DNA of 64,000 nucleotides from CAVQBP01 sp963848195 (lineage in GTDB: Bacteria; Bacteroidota; Ignavibacteria; Ignavibacteriales; Ignavibacteriaceae): assembly GCA_963848195.1 (NCBI GenBank), contig CAWKCY010000007.1, forward strand, positions 1 to 64,000, in the 5' to 3' direction. The translations under genes were made by a program, and so were the position numbers. Shown here one piece after another: positions 26,904 through 35,346 of this stretch (positions within the stretch are counted from its first letter, which is position 1; each line of letters begins with the position of its first letter). The notes beneath the pieces were generated by a model. It worked only from the letters and a program-made list of their open reading frames with translations. It did not search any database and was not told the origin of the DNA.

Positions 26904-27437
26904 TTAATATGCTTTGTATTCTTCTATGTTTGTTACACATTCTTTACAAAATTGATTCCCTTTAATGTCTACTTCTTCAATGCTTAAAGAAGCATGCATT
27001 ACACAATCCCAATCACGGCAATGCTTTAGTCCGAAATTATGTCCTAGTTCATGTAATACTTCTTTAGTTGTTCTTTCGAGCAAGAGCTTATAATTGGTTC
27101 TGCCTGAATAGAATTCCTCATGAAGCCGGCATAAAGATACGATTGAATGTTTACCATTTAATTGAGCTTCTCCGAAAACGAAAGTTAAGGCAGGAACATA
27201 CAGATCAAATTCGGTAAGCAGAAGTATTTTCCCCCTTATATTATCTGAAAGGTTAATGGCATTTGCAAGGAACTGAGTAGAAAAAAATTGTTTACGTTCA
27301 ATAGAAAAAGCTGATTCAATGTTTATATCTAATTCAAGTAAATTTACTCTTGAATGAAATCTTTGAGAGAGTTCTAAAAGAATATCATTAAGAAGCCCGG
27401 AATTTGAAAGATGAATGGGAACAACATTTATATCCAT
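26904..27437 (-). CDS. Archaemetzincin-family zinc metalloprotease
   Basis: A 177-aa protein with the family's extended zinc-site motif HELGHNFGLKHC (H129, E130, H133, H139), followed by a second metal site of four cysteines (C140, C145, C164, C167). The Met-turn is in CVMHAS. Archaemetzincins are small, single-domain, mostly cytoplasmic metallopeptidases of unknown natural substrate. There is no signal peptide. It begins 5 bp after the sigma-54 response regulator gene, so it is the last gene of the minus-strand respiratory/regulatory operon. Why a protease belongs there is unknown. Turnover of a redox regulator is only a guess. Confidence 0.9.
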   Translation of the reverse strand: MDINVVPIHLSNSGLLNDILLELSQRFHSRVNLLELDINIESAFSIERKQFFSTQFLANAINLSDNIRGKILLLTEFDLYVPALTFVFGEAQLNGKHSIVSLCRLHEEFYSGRTNYKLLLERTTKEVLHELGHNFGLKHCRDWDCVMHASLSIEEVDIKGNQFCKECVTNIEEYKAY

Positions 27438-27442
27438 TTTAA

Positions 27443-28795
27443 CTAGTTCTTATGACGCAAACCATATTTATTTATTTTATTATATAAAGTTACCCTATCA
27501 ATTTCCAAAATAGCAGCGCTTCGAGAAATATTCCAGTTATTATCATTCAGCACCTGAAATATATATTTACATTCCATTGATGCAAGAGATTTTTCCCCAT
27601 TCTCATTTACAAAATTATTTGCAGATACATGGAACGGCAGGTCGGTCACGCATATATTATTTTCTTTTCCGATAACGACCGCTCTTTCAATTGCATTTTC
27701 AAGTTCGCGAACATTACCAGGCCAATCATAATTTATTAGAAAATCTATTGCTTCCTTTGAAATGCTTTTTTCTGGTTTATTCATAGCAGTAGTAAATTTA
27801 TTAAGGAAATAATAAGCGAGTAAAGGAATATCACTTCTCCTTTCTCTCAAAGGGGGAACAACAATCGAAAAAACATTTAGCCTATAATAGAGATCTTCTC
27901 TGAATTTACCTTGTTTGACTAGATCTTCAAGAGGTTCATTAGTTGCAATAATAACCCTGAAATCACTATTAATTAATTGATTGCCTCCTACGCGGCTAAA
28001 TTGCCTGGTTTCAATAACTCTTAAGAGTTCAATCTGCATTTTGGAAGAGATAGAACCTATTTCATCAAGAAAAACAGTTCCGCCATCAGCCATTTCAAAT
28101 TTACCTCTTCTCTTGAACTGAGCTCCGGTAAAAGCACCTTTTTCATGTCCGAACAGTTCGCTTTCCAAAAGAGTTTCCGCAATAGCCCCGCAATTGACCG
28201 GAATTATGGGAAAATACTTCCTTTTACTATTAATATGAATTGCCTTAGCAACCAATTCCTTTCCGGTGCCGCTTTCTCCCCTTATCATAACCGTAGTATC
28301 GGTAGGAGCAACAGTGTGAATCAGCTCAAAGATTTTTTTCATTTGAGGGCTTTCGCCAATAAAATTATCGGGTTTGATGATCTCTTCAATATTTTCTTTT
28401 AACTGGATATTTTCATGCTTAAGAGCCTTTTGTTCCAGAGCTTTTTTTACAAGGTGGGCAAGTTCATCCGGGTCAACAGGTTTTGTGACATAATCATAGG
28501 CACCATCTTTTAGAGCTGTAATAGCTGAGGGAACCGATGCGAAAGCAGTAATTAGAATGACAATAGTTTCTTTATCTATATCCTTAACTTTCTTTAGCAA
28601 ATCGAGTCCGCTTATTCCGGGCATTTTCATATCAACAAGCAGTAGATCATACTTACTTTTATCAAACATCTTAAGTGCTATTTCACCGTCTTCTGCTGCT
28701 TCGACATCATAACCATCCTCTTCAAACCAATGAAGGAGTGATTCCCTGACAATTCTTTCGTCATCAACAATTAATATTTTTTCCTTACCATTCAT
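27443..28795 (-). CDS. Sigma-54-dependent response regulator, NtrC family
   Basis: A 450-aa activator with three parts. A receiver domain (1-120) has acidic DD at 11-12 and phospho-acceptor D55 in VDMKMPG. A central AAA+ domain has Walker A GESGTGKE and the sigma-54-contact loop GAFTGA. A C-terminal Fis-type helix-turn-helix (SRSAAILEIDRVTLYNKI) follows. It would bind enhancer sites and activate RpoN promoters upon phosphorylation. Its partner is almost surely the haem-motif kinase whose gene ends 10 bp upstream. Possible targets include the divergent operon at 34441, which has a sigma-54-like site upstream. Confidence 0.93.
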   Translation of the reverse strand: MNGKEKILIVDDERIVRESLLHWFEEDGYDVEAAEDGEIALKMFDKSKYDLLLVDMKMPGISGLDLLKKVKDIDKETIVILITAFASVPSAITALKDGAYDYVTKPVDPDELAHLVKKALEQKALKHENIQLKENIEEIIKPDNFIGESPQMKKIFELIHTVAPTDTTVMIRGESGTGKELVAKAIHINSKRKYFPIIPVNCGAIAETLLESELFGHEKGAFTGAQFKRRGKFEMADGGTVFLDEIGSISSKMQIELLRVIETRQFSRVGGNQLINSDFRVIIATNEPLEDLVKQGKFREDLYYRLNVFSIVVPPLRERRSDIPLLAYYFLNKFTTAMNKPEKSISKEAIDFLINYDWPGNVRELENAIERAVVIGKENNICVTDLPFHVSANNFVNENGEKSLASMECKYIFQVLNDNNWNISRSAAILEIDRVTLYNKINKYGLRHKN

Positions 28796-28805
28796 AATAT
28801 CCCCT

Positions 28806-30395
28806 CTAAGAAATTTTAGTTTTGGGTAATTTTATTTTAAAAGTAGTTCCTTCCGAAGAAGTATTTTCAACCTTAATATTTCCATAATGATGATTAATAA
28901 TACCATATGTTACAGCTAAACCTAGTCCGGTTCCCTTAGGTGCTTCTTTTGTAGAATAAAAAGGTTCAAAAATATGGGGTAAATCCTTTTCAGAAATTCC
29001 GGTACCATCATCTTTAATTCTAATTATAACATATTCATCTTCTTCATCAATTTTAACTATAATCCTTCCGCCATAAGGCATAGCTTCAATAGCGTTAATC
29101 AATAAAGCCATGAATGCCTGCTGCACCTTTTGAGCATTGCAGGAGATCATTAGACTATCTTTAGAATATTCTTTTACCAATTTTATTTTATTAATATCGA
29201 GATGATGACTTATAAGAGTGACACTTTTATCCATTAAACAAATAATATCTTCATCATGATATTCGGTATTTTCTTTATGAGAAAATAAAAGTAAATCTTT
29301 AACAATTTTACCGCATCTTGACGATTCGTCAGTTATTAATTGCAGATAGTCTATTATCTGTGTATACTCTCCGTTTGTTTCTATCTTTCTTAATTTTTTA
29401 GTAATAAGCTTACTGTAAGTTAAAATGCCTTCAAGCGGATTATTAAGTTCATGTGCAACAGTAGCAGAAAGTTTTCCAAGAGAGGCAAGTTTTTCAATTT
29501 CATTTACCTGGTTATAAATATTTTTTAATTCTTCCGTTTTTTCTTTAACTTTTTCATTTAATGTCTCAGACCAGTTTTTTATTGCTTCATAAGCTTCATT
29601 TAATTTCGAAGACATTTCATTAAAGCGTTTTGCCATTTTGCCAAGTTCATCCTTGGAATTTATTGGTATTTTATAGTCAAGGTTTCCATTACCGACTTCT
29701 TCAATACCTTTAGATAATTTCCTCATAGGAATATTAACTAATAATAAAATAAAAACACCGCATGCTATTGCCGTTGCAATTGTAATAATAGCGGAATTTA
29801 TTACGGTGGTTTTTGCAGTTTCAGTTTTTATAGAATCGAGAGGAGCCAGTGAGACCATAACATCAAGAACTCCCAGAAACTGAATCTTAGACGGATGTGC
29901 ATGACAGTCTGCAGAATAACAATCTTCTTCATTATAAATAGGATTTATTAATCCCAAAACTCTTTTTTTATCGGGAGTTGTGAAAATTCGCATTTTACCT
30001 TGATTCGTAAGAGTATTTAAAGGGACTTTTGAATTATGACAAACAATGCAAGCCTCAGCTGTAAGATTAACTTTTTTATTAATTTCACTAGAATCTGTAG
30101 AAAAAATTATCGTTCCCTGTTTGTTATAAATTCTAATTCCTTTAACATCTTCTTCAGTACCAATAGTATTTATTATTTGATAAACATCTTCACGCCTGTT
30201 TAAAAGCATACTATAGCGAGTAGATTTTTTAATCAAATCGCTGATATTATTAGCATTTTTAAAACTGTTTCTGGTTAAATATCCATCAAGATTGGTAATA
30301 AATATGTATGTATAAACAGATAGAATAGTAATAAGAATGATGGAAATTGCAACAATCAATCTTACGCTAAGCCGGTTCTGTAATTTTGGTTTCAT
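28806..30395 (-). CDS. Sensor histidine kinase with periplasmic c-type haem motifs
   Basis: A 529-aa kinase. TM1 is at about 12-34. A periplasmic sensor follows (35-197) with CIVCH (116-120, a classic CXXCH haem site) and CYSADCH (159-165, a CX4CH site). TM2 is at about 198-221, with HAMP at 222-275 and a coiled coil. The HisKA H-box is AHELNNP (H315), and HATPase_c has DDGTGIS and KGTGLGLA. Two haem-attachment motifs in the sensor suggest direct sensing of redox state or a gas. It is paralogous to the kinase at 37780, with the same sensor spacing. It sits in the minus-strand operon upstream of the NtrC-type regulator. Confidence 0.88.
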   Translation of the reverse strand: MKPKLQNRLSVRLIVAISIILITILSVYTYIFITNLDGYLTRNSFKNANNISDLIKKSTRYSMLLNRREDVYQIINTIGTEEDVKGIRIYNKQGTIIFSTDSSEINKKVNLTAEACIVCHNSKVPLNTLTNQGKMRIFTTPDKKRVLGLINPIYNEEDCYSADCHAHPSKIQFLGVLDVMVSLAPLDSIKTETAKTTVINSAIITIATAIACGVFILLLVNIPMRKLSKGIEEVGNGNLDYKIPINSKDELGKMAKRFNEMSSKLNEAYEAIKNWSETLNEKVKEKTEELKNIYNQVNEIEKLASLGKLSATVAHELNNPLEGILTYSKLITKKLRKIETNGEYTQIIDYLQLITDESSRCGKIVKDLLLFSHKENTEYHDEDIICLMDKSVTLISHHLDINKIKLVKEYSKDSLMISCNAQKVQQAFMALLINAIEAMPYGGRIIVKIDEEDEYVIIRIKDDGTGISEKDLPHIFEPFYSTKEAPKGTGLGLAVTYGIINHHYGNIKVENTSSEGTTFKIKLPKTKIS

Positions 30396-30476
30396 ACATA
30401 CTCCCCTAACATATCTTTATGTAAACTTAGACAATAATAGCTTCACTTTCAACTAATTTTTAATAGAACATTTCTA

Positions 30477-31202
30477 TTATAGAAAAATTCCATCTAAAAG
30501 ATTTAAAAATTCACTTTTCCCAAGGTATTGATAAAGGTATTGAACGGGTTCTCCTCCATCCATTAAACTTTTTCCAATTCCGGGTTTATTTTTTAATTGA
30601 TTTTTCAGTATTGTGAGTGCATGATTTTTTTCAAATATCCAATCATCTTTTGATAATTGAATATTGTGTATCTCATTATTATTAAATAAAATGACAGAAT
30701 ACCATTTATTCTGATTGAATTTAAGGGGAGCAATACTAATTTTGCCAATTATTAAAAAATTTAAGGGTGAGACAAAATCTTTTGTTCCCCAATCACCTTC
30801 AAGCGTAAAAATAATATGGTCTTTCTTAATATCATTTCCCGGAAATTCCTGAATGGAGTTTACATTTTCAATAAGGGAGAGAATTATGGGATTTATTCCA
30901 AGATAATAAGCATTCCCGAATAAATTTTTCAATATAAGCTGATTTTTTAGATAAATTATATTTTCATCAAAACGTTCATCTTCAATTCTTAGGATAATGC
31001 TTTCGAGCAGATCATTATTCGTATTATATTCGGAAAATGCTTCTGTCATTTTTATTGATTGATTTTTAAACACTTTATCGAATTCACAATTTTCACAATC
31101 AAATTCGCGGTCACATAATTTATATGCAACCTGCTGCGAGGTCATCCAGATACATTTTAATTCTTTAGATTGACCTGACGGGTTGTTATTATTAGTTTTC
31201 AT
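30477..31202 (-). CDS. GcvH-like protein with N-terminal four-cysteine motif
   Basis: A 241-aa soluble protein. The N terminus has C-X12-C-X5-C-X2-C (C17, C30, C36, C39) in the context KCIWM...YKLCDREFDCENCEFD, a probable metal or Fe-S site. By eye, residues 95-175 align with the GcvH-like proteins at 33254 and 40611 (LGIN, SPLN and a Trp in NKWYSV at equivalent places), and the C-terminal tail SLMDGGEPV..FLNLLDGIFL matches their tails. The canonical lipoyl lysine is absent: Trp occupies that place. It lies between the kinase and NrfD genes, so it probably couples the membrane complex to signalling. Homology here was judged by eye and should be treated as probable. Confidence 0.6.
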   Translation of the reverse strand: MKTNNNNPSGQSKELKCIWMTSQQVAYKLCDREFDCENCEFDKVFKNQSIKMTEAFSEYNTNNDLLESIILRIEDERFDENIIYLKNQLILKNLFGNAYYLGINPIILSLIENVNSIQEFPGNDIKKDHIIFTLEGDWGTKDFVSPLNFLIIGKISIAPLKFNQNKWYSVILFNNNEIHNIQLSKDDWIFEKNHALTILKNQLKNKPGIGKSLMDGGEPVQYLYQYLGKSEFLNLLDGIFL

Positions 31203-31217
31203 TTTTTTATTAAAAAC

Positions 31218-32408
31218 TTAATCGTTTGATAAAATTTGTTGTTTAGATTTCAGAGTTAAAAGCTCTTCTCCCTTTTCTTCAGAGGAATCCTCGTGAGTAA
31301 ATACATGAAAATTTTCAACGACTAATTTAAAAGCTATCAAAGCCGCAAGTAAAAGAAATAAAGTGATGCCAATCTCTTCAAAAGAAGGTCGGTAAACTTG
31401 TCCTGAAGATCTTACTAAAGAAGTGACACAAACGTTCATCCTATTAAGAATAAAACCGGAGATAGTAAATATTGAAGCAAAATATAACCCTGTTCTATTA
31501 ACTTTATATTTCGGATGGGTAAGAATCAAAATGGGAATAATTGAACCTAATATTATTTCAAGCCAAAAGATGTAAGTTTCATTAGCTTGAGCAAACATTA
31601 ATGGTAGTTTTCCTGTTAAAAGTAGATCACTAAACTTAAAAATCAGTTCAATTATTATAACAACAAGTACACCTTTACCCAAGCCTGAGAGGATTCTTAT
31701 ATTTAATCCTTGATTAAAAGCGCGTGCCGACAAATATGCTTCAAGAATTATCATTGATAGGCCGGCTGCAATACAAGAAATAAAAAAGTGAACTGGTAAA
31801 AATGAAGAGTACCATAAAGGATATACCTTTGCAGGTGCAATCAAATAAAGGGACCCAAATGAAGACTGGTGTAATGTTGAAAAAAGTACGCCGAAGATAA
31901 CAACAGGAATGGTGATTTTTTTAATTATTTTTAACAGCTTATTTAGTTTAAACTTTTCAAGAATTACGGGGGCGAATTCAATAGTTAGCACCGTCGAATA
32001 ACATATCACACACCAGGTAATTTCAAACATAACGGAATGAACATTCCACATAACCAGAGGATGCCAGAAATTCTGCGGCTTTCCGAGATCAATTACCAGC
32101 AGAGCAACAACCATCATATAGCCGATATAAGCGGTCAAGATGGCCGGGCGTGCGATTGATTCATATTTATGATTATTAAAGATATGCGCGGTTGCTGCGA
32201 TAGTAAAGCCTGCAGCAGCTAAGCCAACCCCGATAAAATCAAAGCCTATCCATAATCCCCATGGAACAGCATCGGATAGGTGAGTAGATGCGCCTAATCC
32301 TTGTGAAAATCTAATAATTAAAGAGAATATCCCAATTATAGCCATAATAATGCTTACAGCTTTCCAAAAGGTCATTTTCAAAAAGAATTTTTTCATTTTA
32401 TTTCTCAT
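31218..32408 (-). CDS. NrfD/HybB/HmcC-type integral membrane quinone-reactive subunit
   Basis: A 396-aa polytopic protein with about ten hydrophobic helices. It has the hallmark DAVPWGLWIGFDFIGVGLAAAGF near residues 46-69 and the helix with TLHQSSFGSLYLIAP that is typical of NrfD-family quinol-interacting subunits. It should pass electrons between the quinone pool and the iron-sulfur protein encoded just upstream, with which its gene overlaps by 11 bp. The C-terminal ~35 residues are hydrophilic. Direction of electron flow cannot be read from sequence. Confidence 0.9.
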   Translation of the reverse strand: MRNKMKKFFLKMTFWKAVSIIMAIIGIFSLIIRFSQGLGASTHLSDAVPWGLWIGFDFIGVGLAAAGFTIAATAHIFNNHKYESIARPAILTAYIGYMMVVALLVIDLGKPQNFWHPLVMWNVHSVMFEITWCVICYSTVLTIEFAPVILEKFKLNKLLKIIKKITIPVVIFGVLFSTLHQSSFGSLYLIAPAKVYPLWYSSFLPVHFFISCIAAGLSMIILEAYLSARAFNQGLNIRILSGLGKGVLVVIIIELIFKFSDLLLTGKLPLMFAQANETYIFWLEIILGSIIPILILTHPKYKVNRTGLYFASIFTISGFILNRMNVCVTSLVRSSGQVYRPSFEEIGITLFLLLAALIAFKLVVENFHVFTHEDSSEEKGEELLTLKSKQQILSND

Positions 32409-33162
32409 TTTTAGTATTAAGTTGTTCTTCTCTGGCTATTTGGTTTTTCCTTTTAGTCAGCCAATACATTCCGGTGAGGAAAATTCCGCCTACAGAAACA
32501 ACAGAAGGAATTTTCTCCATAGCCTGCATGGTAAAAGTAGGCATTGATTGTTTGGGTACTTTTGAAGAATATCCCAACTGTTCAAATGGAACCGGAGAAA
32601 TTATTAAAACATTACTGCCTCCTGCTTCCTCAAGTCCATAAATATGGGGATAATATTTGTCGGGATGTTCACTTAATCTTTTCTTTGCTTCTTTAATAAT
32701 GTCAGACATTTTCCCGCAGATAGTTGCTTCAACCGGGCATGCTTCCGCACAAGCAGTTAATTTCCCCTTCTTTAATCTATTATAACATAAAATACATTTC
32801 CGGACCCTTGGTGAAGTAGATCCCCATTCATATCTTGGAATATTATAAGGACATGCCTGCATGCAATATCTGCAACCGATACATTTTTCAGCATCATAAA
32901 CAACAGGACCTAATTTCGTTTTTTCAAAGGCACCAACCGGACAAACAGATACACATGTTGGTTCATTACAATGCATGCACATTTTTCTTGCATATTTATC
33001 ACCGTATTCTTCAACGACCGTATATGTTTTATCCGATAAATGGTCTTTGAGAAAATCCTTATTTGTTTCAGGCAGATTATTTTCTTTTTTACAAGCTTCA
33101 TAACAACTACCGCAACCTATACATTCCGAAGCATCGAAGAGTAGACCAATTTGTTCTGACAT
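32398..33162 (-). CDS. Four-cluster ferredoxin subunit (HmcB/HybA/NrfC-like) without TAT signal
   Basis: A 254-aa protein with cysteines for four [4Fe-4S] clusters, in CIGCGSCYEAC (14-24), CMHCNEPTCVSVC (62-74), CIGCRYCMQAC (94-104) and CILC..CAEAC (123-142). A single C-terminal helix (about 210-226) precedes a basic tail. Unlike its counterpart at 34441 it has no twin-arginine signal. The in-frame upstream stop only nine codons before the ATG rules out a missed one. It may therefore face the cytoplasm or be carried across by a partner. It is the electron-transfer mate of the NrfD-type protein whose gene it overlaps. Confidence 0.9.
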   Translation of the reverse strand: MSEQIGLLFDASECIGCGSCYEACKKENNLPETNKDFLKDHLSDKTYTVVEEYGDKYARKMCMHCNEPTCVSVCPVGAFEKTKLGPVVYDAEKCIGCRYCMQACPYNIPRYEWGSTSPRVRKCILCYNRLKKGKLTACAEACPVEATICGKMSDIIKEAKKRLSEHPDKYYPHIYGLEEAGGSNVLIISPVPFEQLGYSSKVPKQSMPTFTMQAMEKIPSVVSVGGIFLTGMYWLTKRKNQIAREEQLNTKNEK

Positions 33163-33200
33163 TTTAACGTTACCTTTCTCAAGTGGTTTTTAATTATTTG

Positions 33201-33232
33201 GGTATAAAGGTATAAGGGTATAAGGGTATAAG
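33201..33232. repeat. Four-copy 8-bp tandem repeat (GGTATAAG)
   Basis: GGTATAAA followed by three GGTATAAG units lies in the 90-bp gap between the GcvH-like and ferredoxin genes. It is a possible site of replication slippage that changes intercistronic spacing. Confidence 0.75.
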
Positions 33233-33253
33233 GGATACCATTACCATTTCCAT

Positions 33254-33943
33254 TTAAACCTTTAAAAATTCTTCTTCAAATTTTTTAATAGATTCCCGGT
33301 TTAGCTGGGAAATAGCACCTTCGACTATTTTTCCACCATCAAGCATTGTTGCTCCCGCAAGCTGGGCGTGTCCGGCAGTTAACTGCAGCGCATTATCTCT
33401 TAAATAACTTTTTAACTTTAAGAATTCATTTTTCATCCATTCCACAACATTTTCGTTGGCTTTAAGAGAAGCTGCATTTCTTTCAAAATTAATAGGAGAT
33501 ATTATTGCTCCCCAATCTTCACCATAAGGATCTGAAATAGACTTACCTATAAGACTATCATTTATATAATTTATTGTACCATCGATAGGTGAACGGAAAC
33601 TTAAAGATTTATCTCCCAGTTTAACTTCAACTATTGGTTCTCCTTTTCTTATTATAGTGCCAGGTTTTGTAATTTGGGTTACAATGAATTTACCTACTGA
33701 TTTTAATGCAAATTCATCTACGCCAATCTTTACTAAACCATTCCCTAAAAGTTCAGCCCAGGTATGACCTTTTGAAATGTATGAATCGGCAGGTACTGCA
33801 ACACTGATATTATCGAAAACGACATTTTCGATGATTTCGTATTTTTTCTTAAAAGCAGGATGGTATTTTTTTTCTGCTCTTATAACGAATGCGTCTATTA
33901 ATAAAAGCAGGACAAAACCTAATAAAACATAAAGTGCAACCAT
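33254..33943 (-). CDS. Membrane-anchored GcvH-like (lipoyl-fold) protein
   Basis: A 229-aa protein. An N-terminal TM (residues 3-21) precedes a GcvH-like domain (about 45-150) with YISKGHTWAELLGNGLVKIGVDEFA and EVKLGDKSLSFRSPIDG. The domain is followed by a tail, TMLDGGKIVEG..FEEEFL. In true GcvH the lipoylated lysine lies eight residues before the proline of the APVSG turn. Here that place is Asp111 and the nearest lysine is K112, so lipoylation is doubtful. There are no other glycine-cleavage genes nearby. It is the first gene of the minus-strand operon, ahead of the ferredoxin and NrfD genes, so a structural or signalling role in that complex is more likely than glycine metabolism. Confidence 0.82.
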   Translation of the reverse strand: MVALYVLLGFVLLLLIDAFVIRAEKKYHPAFKKKYEIIENVVFDNISVAVPADSYISKGHTWAELLGNGLVKIGVDEFALKSVGKFIVTQITKPGTIIRKGEPIVEVKLGDKSLSFRSPIDGTINYINDSLIGKSISDPYGEDWGAIISPINFERNAASLKANENVVEWMKNEFLKLKSYLRDNALQLTAGHAQLAGATMLDGGKIVEGAISQLNRESIKKFEEEFLKV

Positions 33944-34440
33944 TTTATTTTCCTCAAAATTTAGTTTGAAAACACGTTAATAATAGTCAAGAGATATGCC
34001 GGAAAGTTATTTCGAATGGTTCTTTCGCTTATAATTTCTTATATTTCAAGGGGTTATAAGTAATTTTAGCATCCATTAAATGGTAAAAATGAGATATTAT
34101 AAGCTGTTGAATTTATAAGCATAAATTTTTGAATATGCAGTAATGCTTTAATTATTCATTGAAAAAGGAATGTTATCTGTTGAATTTTTAAGCACCTATA
34201 TTGTTGAAAAATTCAATACCAAAAACCTTAATGAGGTGGCAGAAGTTTTAACTATAGTTATAAATATAGAATTTTCCAATAAGCAAGAACTTTAGATTAA
34301 TTCTTATATATAATGATAAAGCTTTAATTAGAATTGTTGAAGAATACAATACTTTTCATTGGCTTACTTTTTGTCCTCTTCAGACAGCTATAAATGATAA
34401 ATAAAAAAATATATAATAGAATTTATTATTTAGGGGAATT
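33944..34440. promoter_or_regulatory. Bidirectional control region between two respiratory operons
   Basis: 497 bp, strongly AT-rich and without any gene-like frame, between the first genes of two divergent operons. It should contain promoters and regulator sites for both. Features seen are a repeated GTTGAATTTNTAAGCA pair (34109-34124 and 34178-34192) and ATTGTTGAA in two places (34209 and 34333). A sigma-54-like site at 34360-34375 is listed separately. Confidence 0.6.
34360..34375 (+). promoter_or_regulatory. Candidate sigma-54 promoter for the plus-strand respiratory operon
   Basis: TGGCTTACTTTTTGTC matches the -24 TGGC and the TTG of the -12 element, with GG to GT spacing of ten. The -12 has GT instead of the invariant-like GC, which weakens it. 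It lies about 65-80 bp before the ATG at 34441. A sigma-54 activator is encoded in the divergent operon, which makes the site plausible. Confidence 0.35.
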
Positions 34441-35343
34441 ATGGAAAAACAAAATCGAAGAAACTTCTTAAAAACTGCAGGATTATTAACTGCCACAATT
34501 TCCGGTATTTCAACTAAATCAGCTAAAGCGGCGCCTGATGATATCTTATCAGAAGATAGAATGGGTGTGCTTGTCGACACAACAGTATGTATTGGATGTA
34601 GAAATTGTGAATGGGCTTGTAAAAAAGCTCATGAATTACCAACTGCAGGATTAGAAACTTATGATGATAAATCAGTTTTTAACAAAATGAGGAGACCAGA
34701 TGAATCAGCACTTACAGTTGTAAATCAATATAAAAATATAAATGATATTAATATCCCCTATAATGTAAAGGTACAATGTATGCATTGCGATCATCCCGCT
34801 TGTGTATCTGCTTGTATAGTTGGAGCAATGACAAAGAATAAAAACGGATCAGTTACATGGGATACAAATAAATGTATAGGTTGCAGGTATTGTATGGTAG
34901 CGTGTCCATTCCAGGTACCTTCATTTGAATATGACAAAGCTTTGAATCCTCAAATTAGAAAATGTGATTTTTGCTTCGAAAGAACGAAGGTTGGTAAGCT
35001 TCCGGCTTGTGTGGAAAATTGTCCGGTAGAAGCAATTACATACGGGAATAGAAATGAACTTATCAAGATTGCAAGAGAAAGGATTAAAAAATATCCGGAA
35101 AGATATATCAATTATATTTATGGTGAGACTGAAGTTGGCGGAACATCCTGGATATATTTAGCTGGAGAGGATTTTTCCAAATTAGCTTTTCCTGAATTAG
35201 GCACAAAACCGGCTCCAGGGGTTTCAGAATCAATACAGCACGGTATTTTTGCTTATTTTGTTCCACCGGCATCTTTATATGCATTGTTAGCAGGAATAAT
35301 GTGGCTGGCTAAGAAAAGAAATGAGAAAGAGGGGGAGAAGTAA
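34441..35343 (+). CDS. Exported four-cluster ferredoxin subunit (HmcB/HybA-like) with TAT signal
   Basis: A 300-aa protein. The twin-arginine signal QNRRNFLKTAGLLT lies at the N terminus, so the folded Fe-S protein is exported. Four cysteine groups follow: CIGCRNCEWAC, CMHCDHPACVSAC, CIGCRYCMVAC, and CDFC with CVENC. One C-terminal helix (YFVPPASLYALLAGIMWLAKK) anchors it to the membrane. It would relay electrons between the NrfD-type quinone subunit (next gene, 3 bp away) and periplasmic cytochromes such as the 13-haem protein two genes on. It starts the plus-strand respiratory operon. Confidence 0.93.
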   Translation: MEKQNRRNFLKTAGLLTATISGISTKSAKAAPDDILSEDRMGVLVDTTVCIGCRNCEWACKKAHELPTAGLETYDDKSVFNKMRRPDESALTVVNQYKNINDINIPYNVKVQCMHCDHPACVSACIVGAMTKNKNGSVTWDTNKCIGCRYCMVACPFQVPSFEYDKALNPQIRKCDFCFERTKVGKLPACVENCPVEAITYGNRNELIKIARERIKKYPERYINYIYGETEVGGTSWIYLAGEDFSKLAFPELGTKPAPGVSESIQHGIFAYFVPPASLYALLAGIMWLAKKRNEKEGEK

Positions 35344-35346
35344 ATT

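Noticed and set aside
33254..33943. Annotation as glycine cleavage H protein
   Set aside because: It has an N-terminal membrane helix, lacks the canonical lipoyl lysine and has no gcvP/T/L neighbours. The GcvH label would be misleading.
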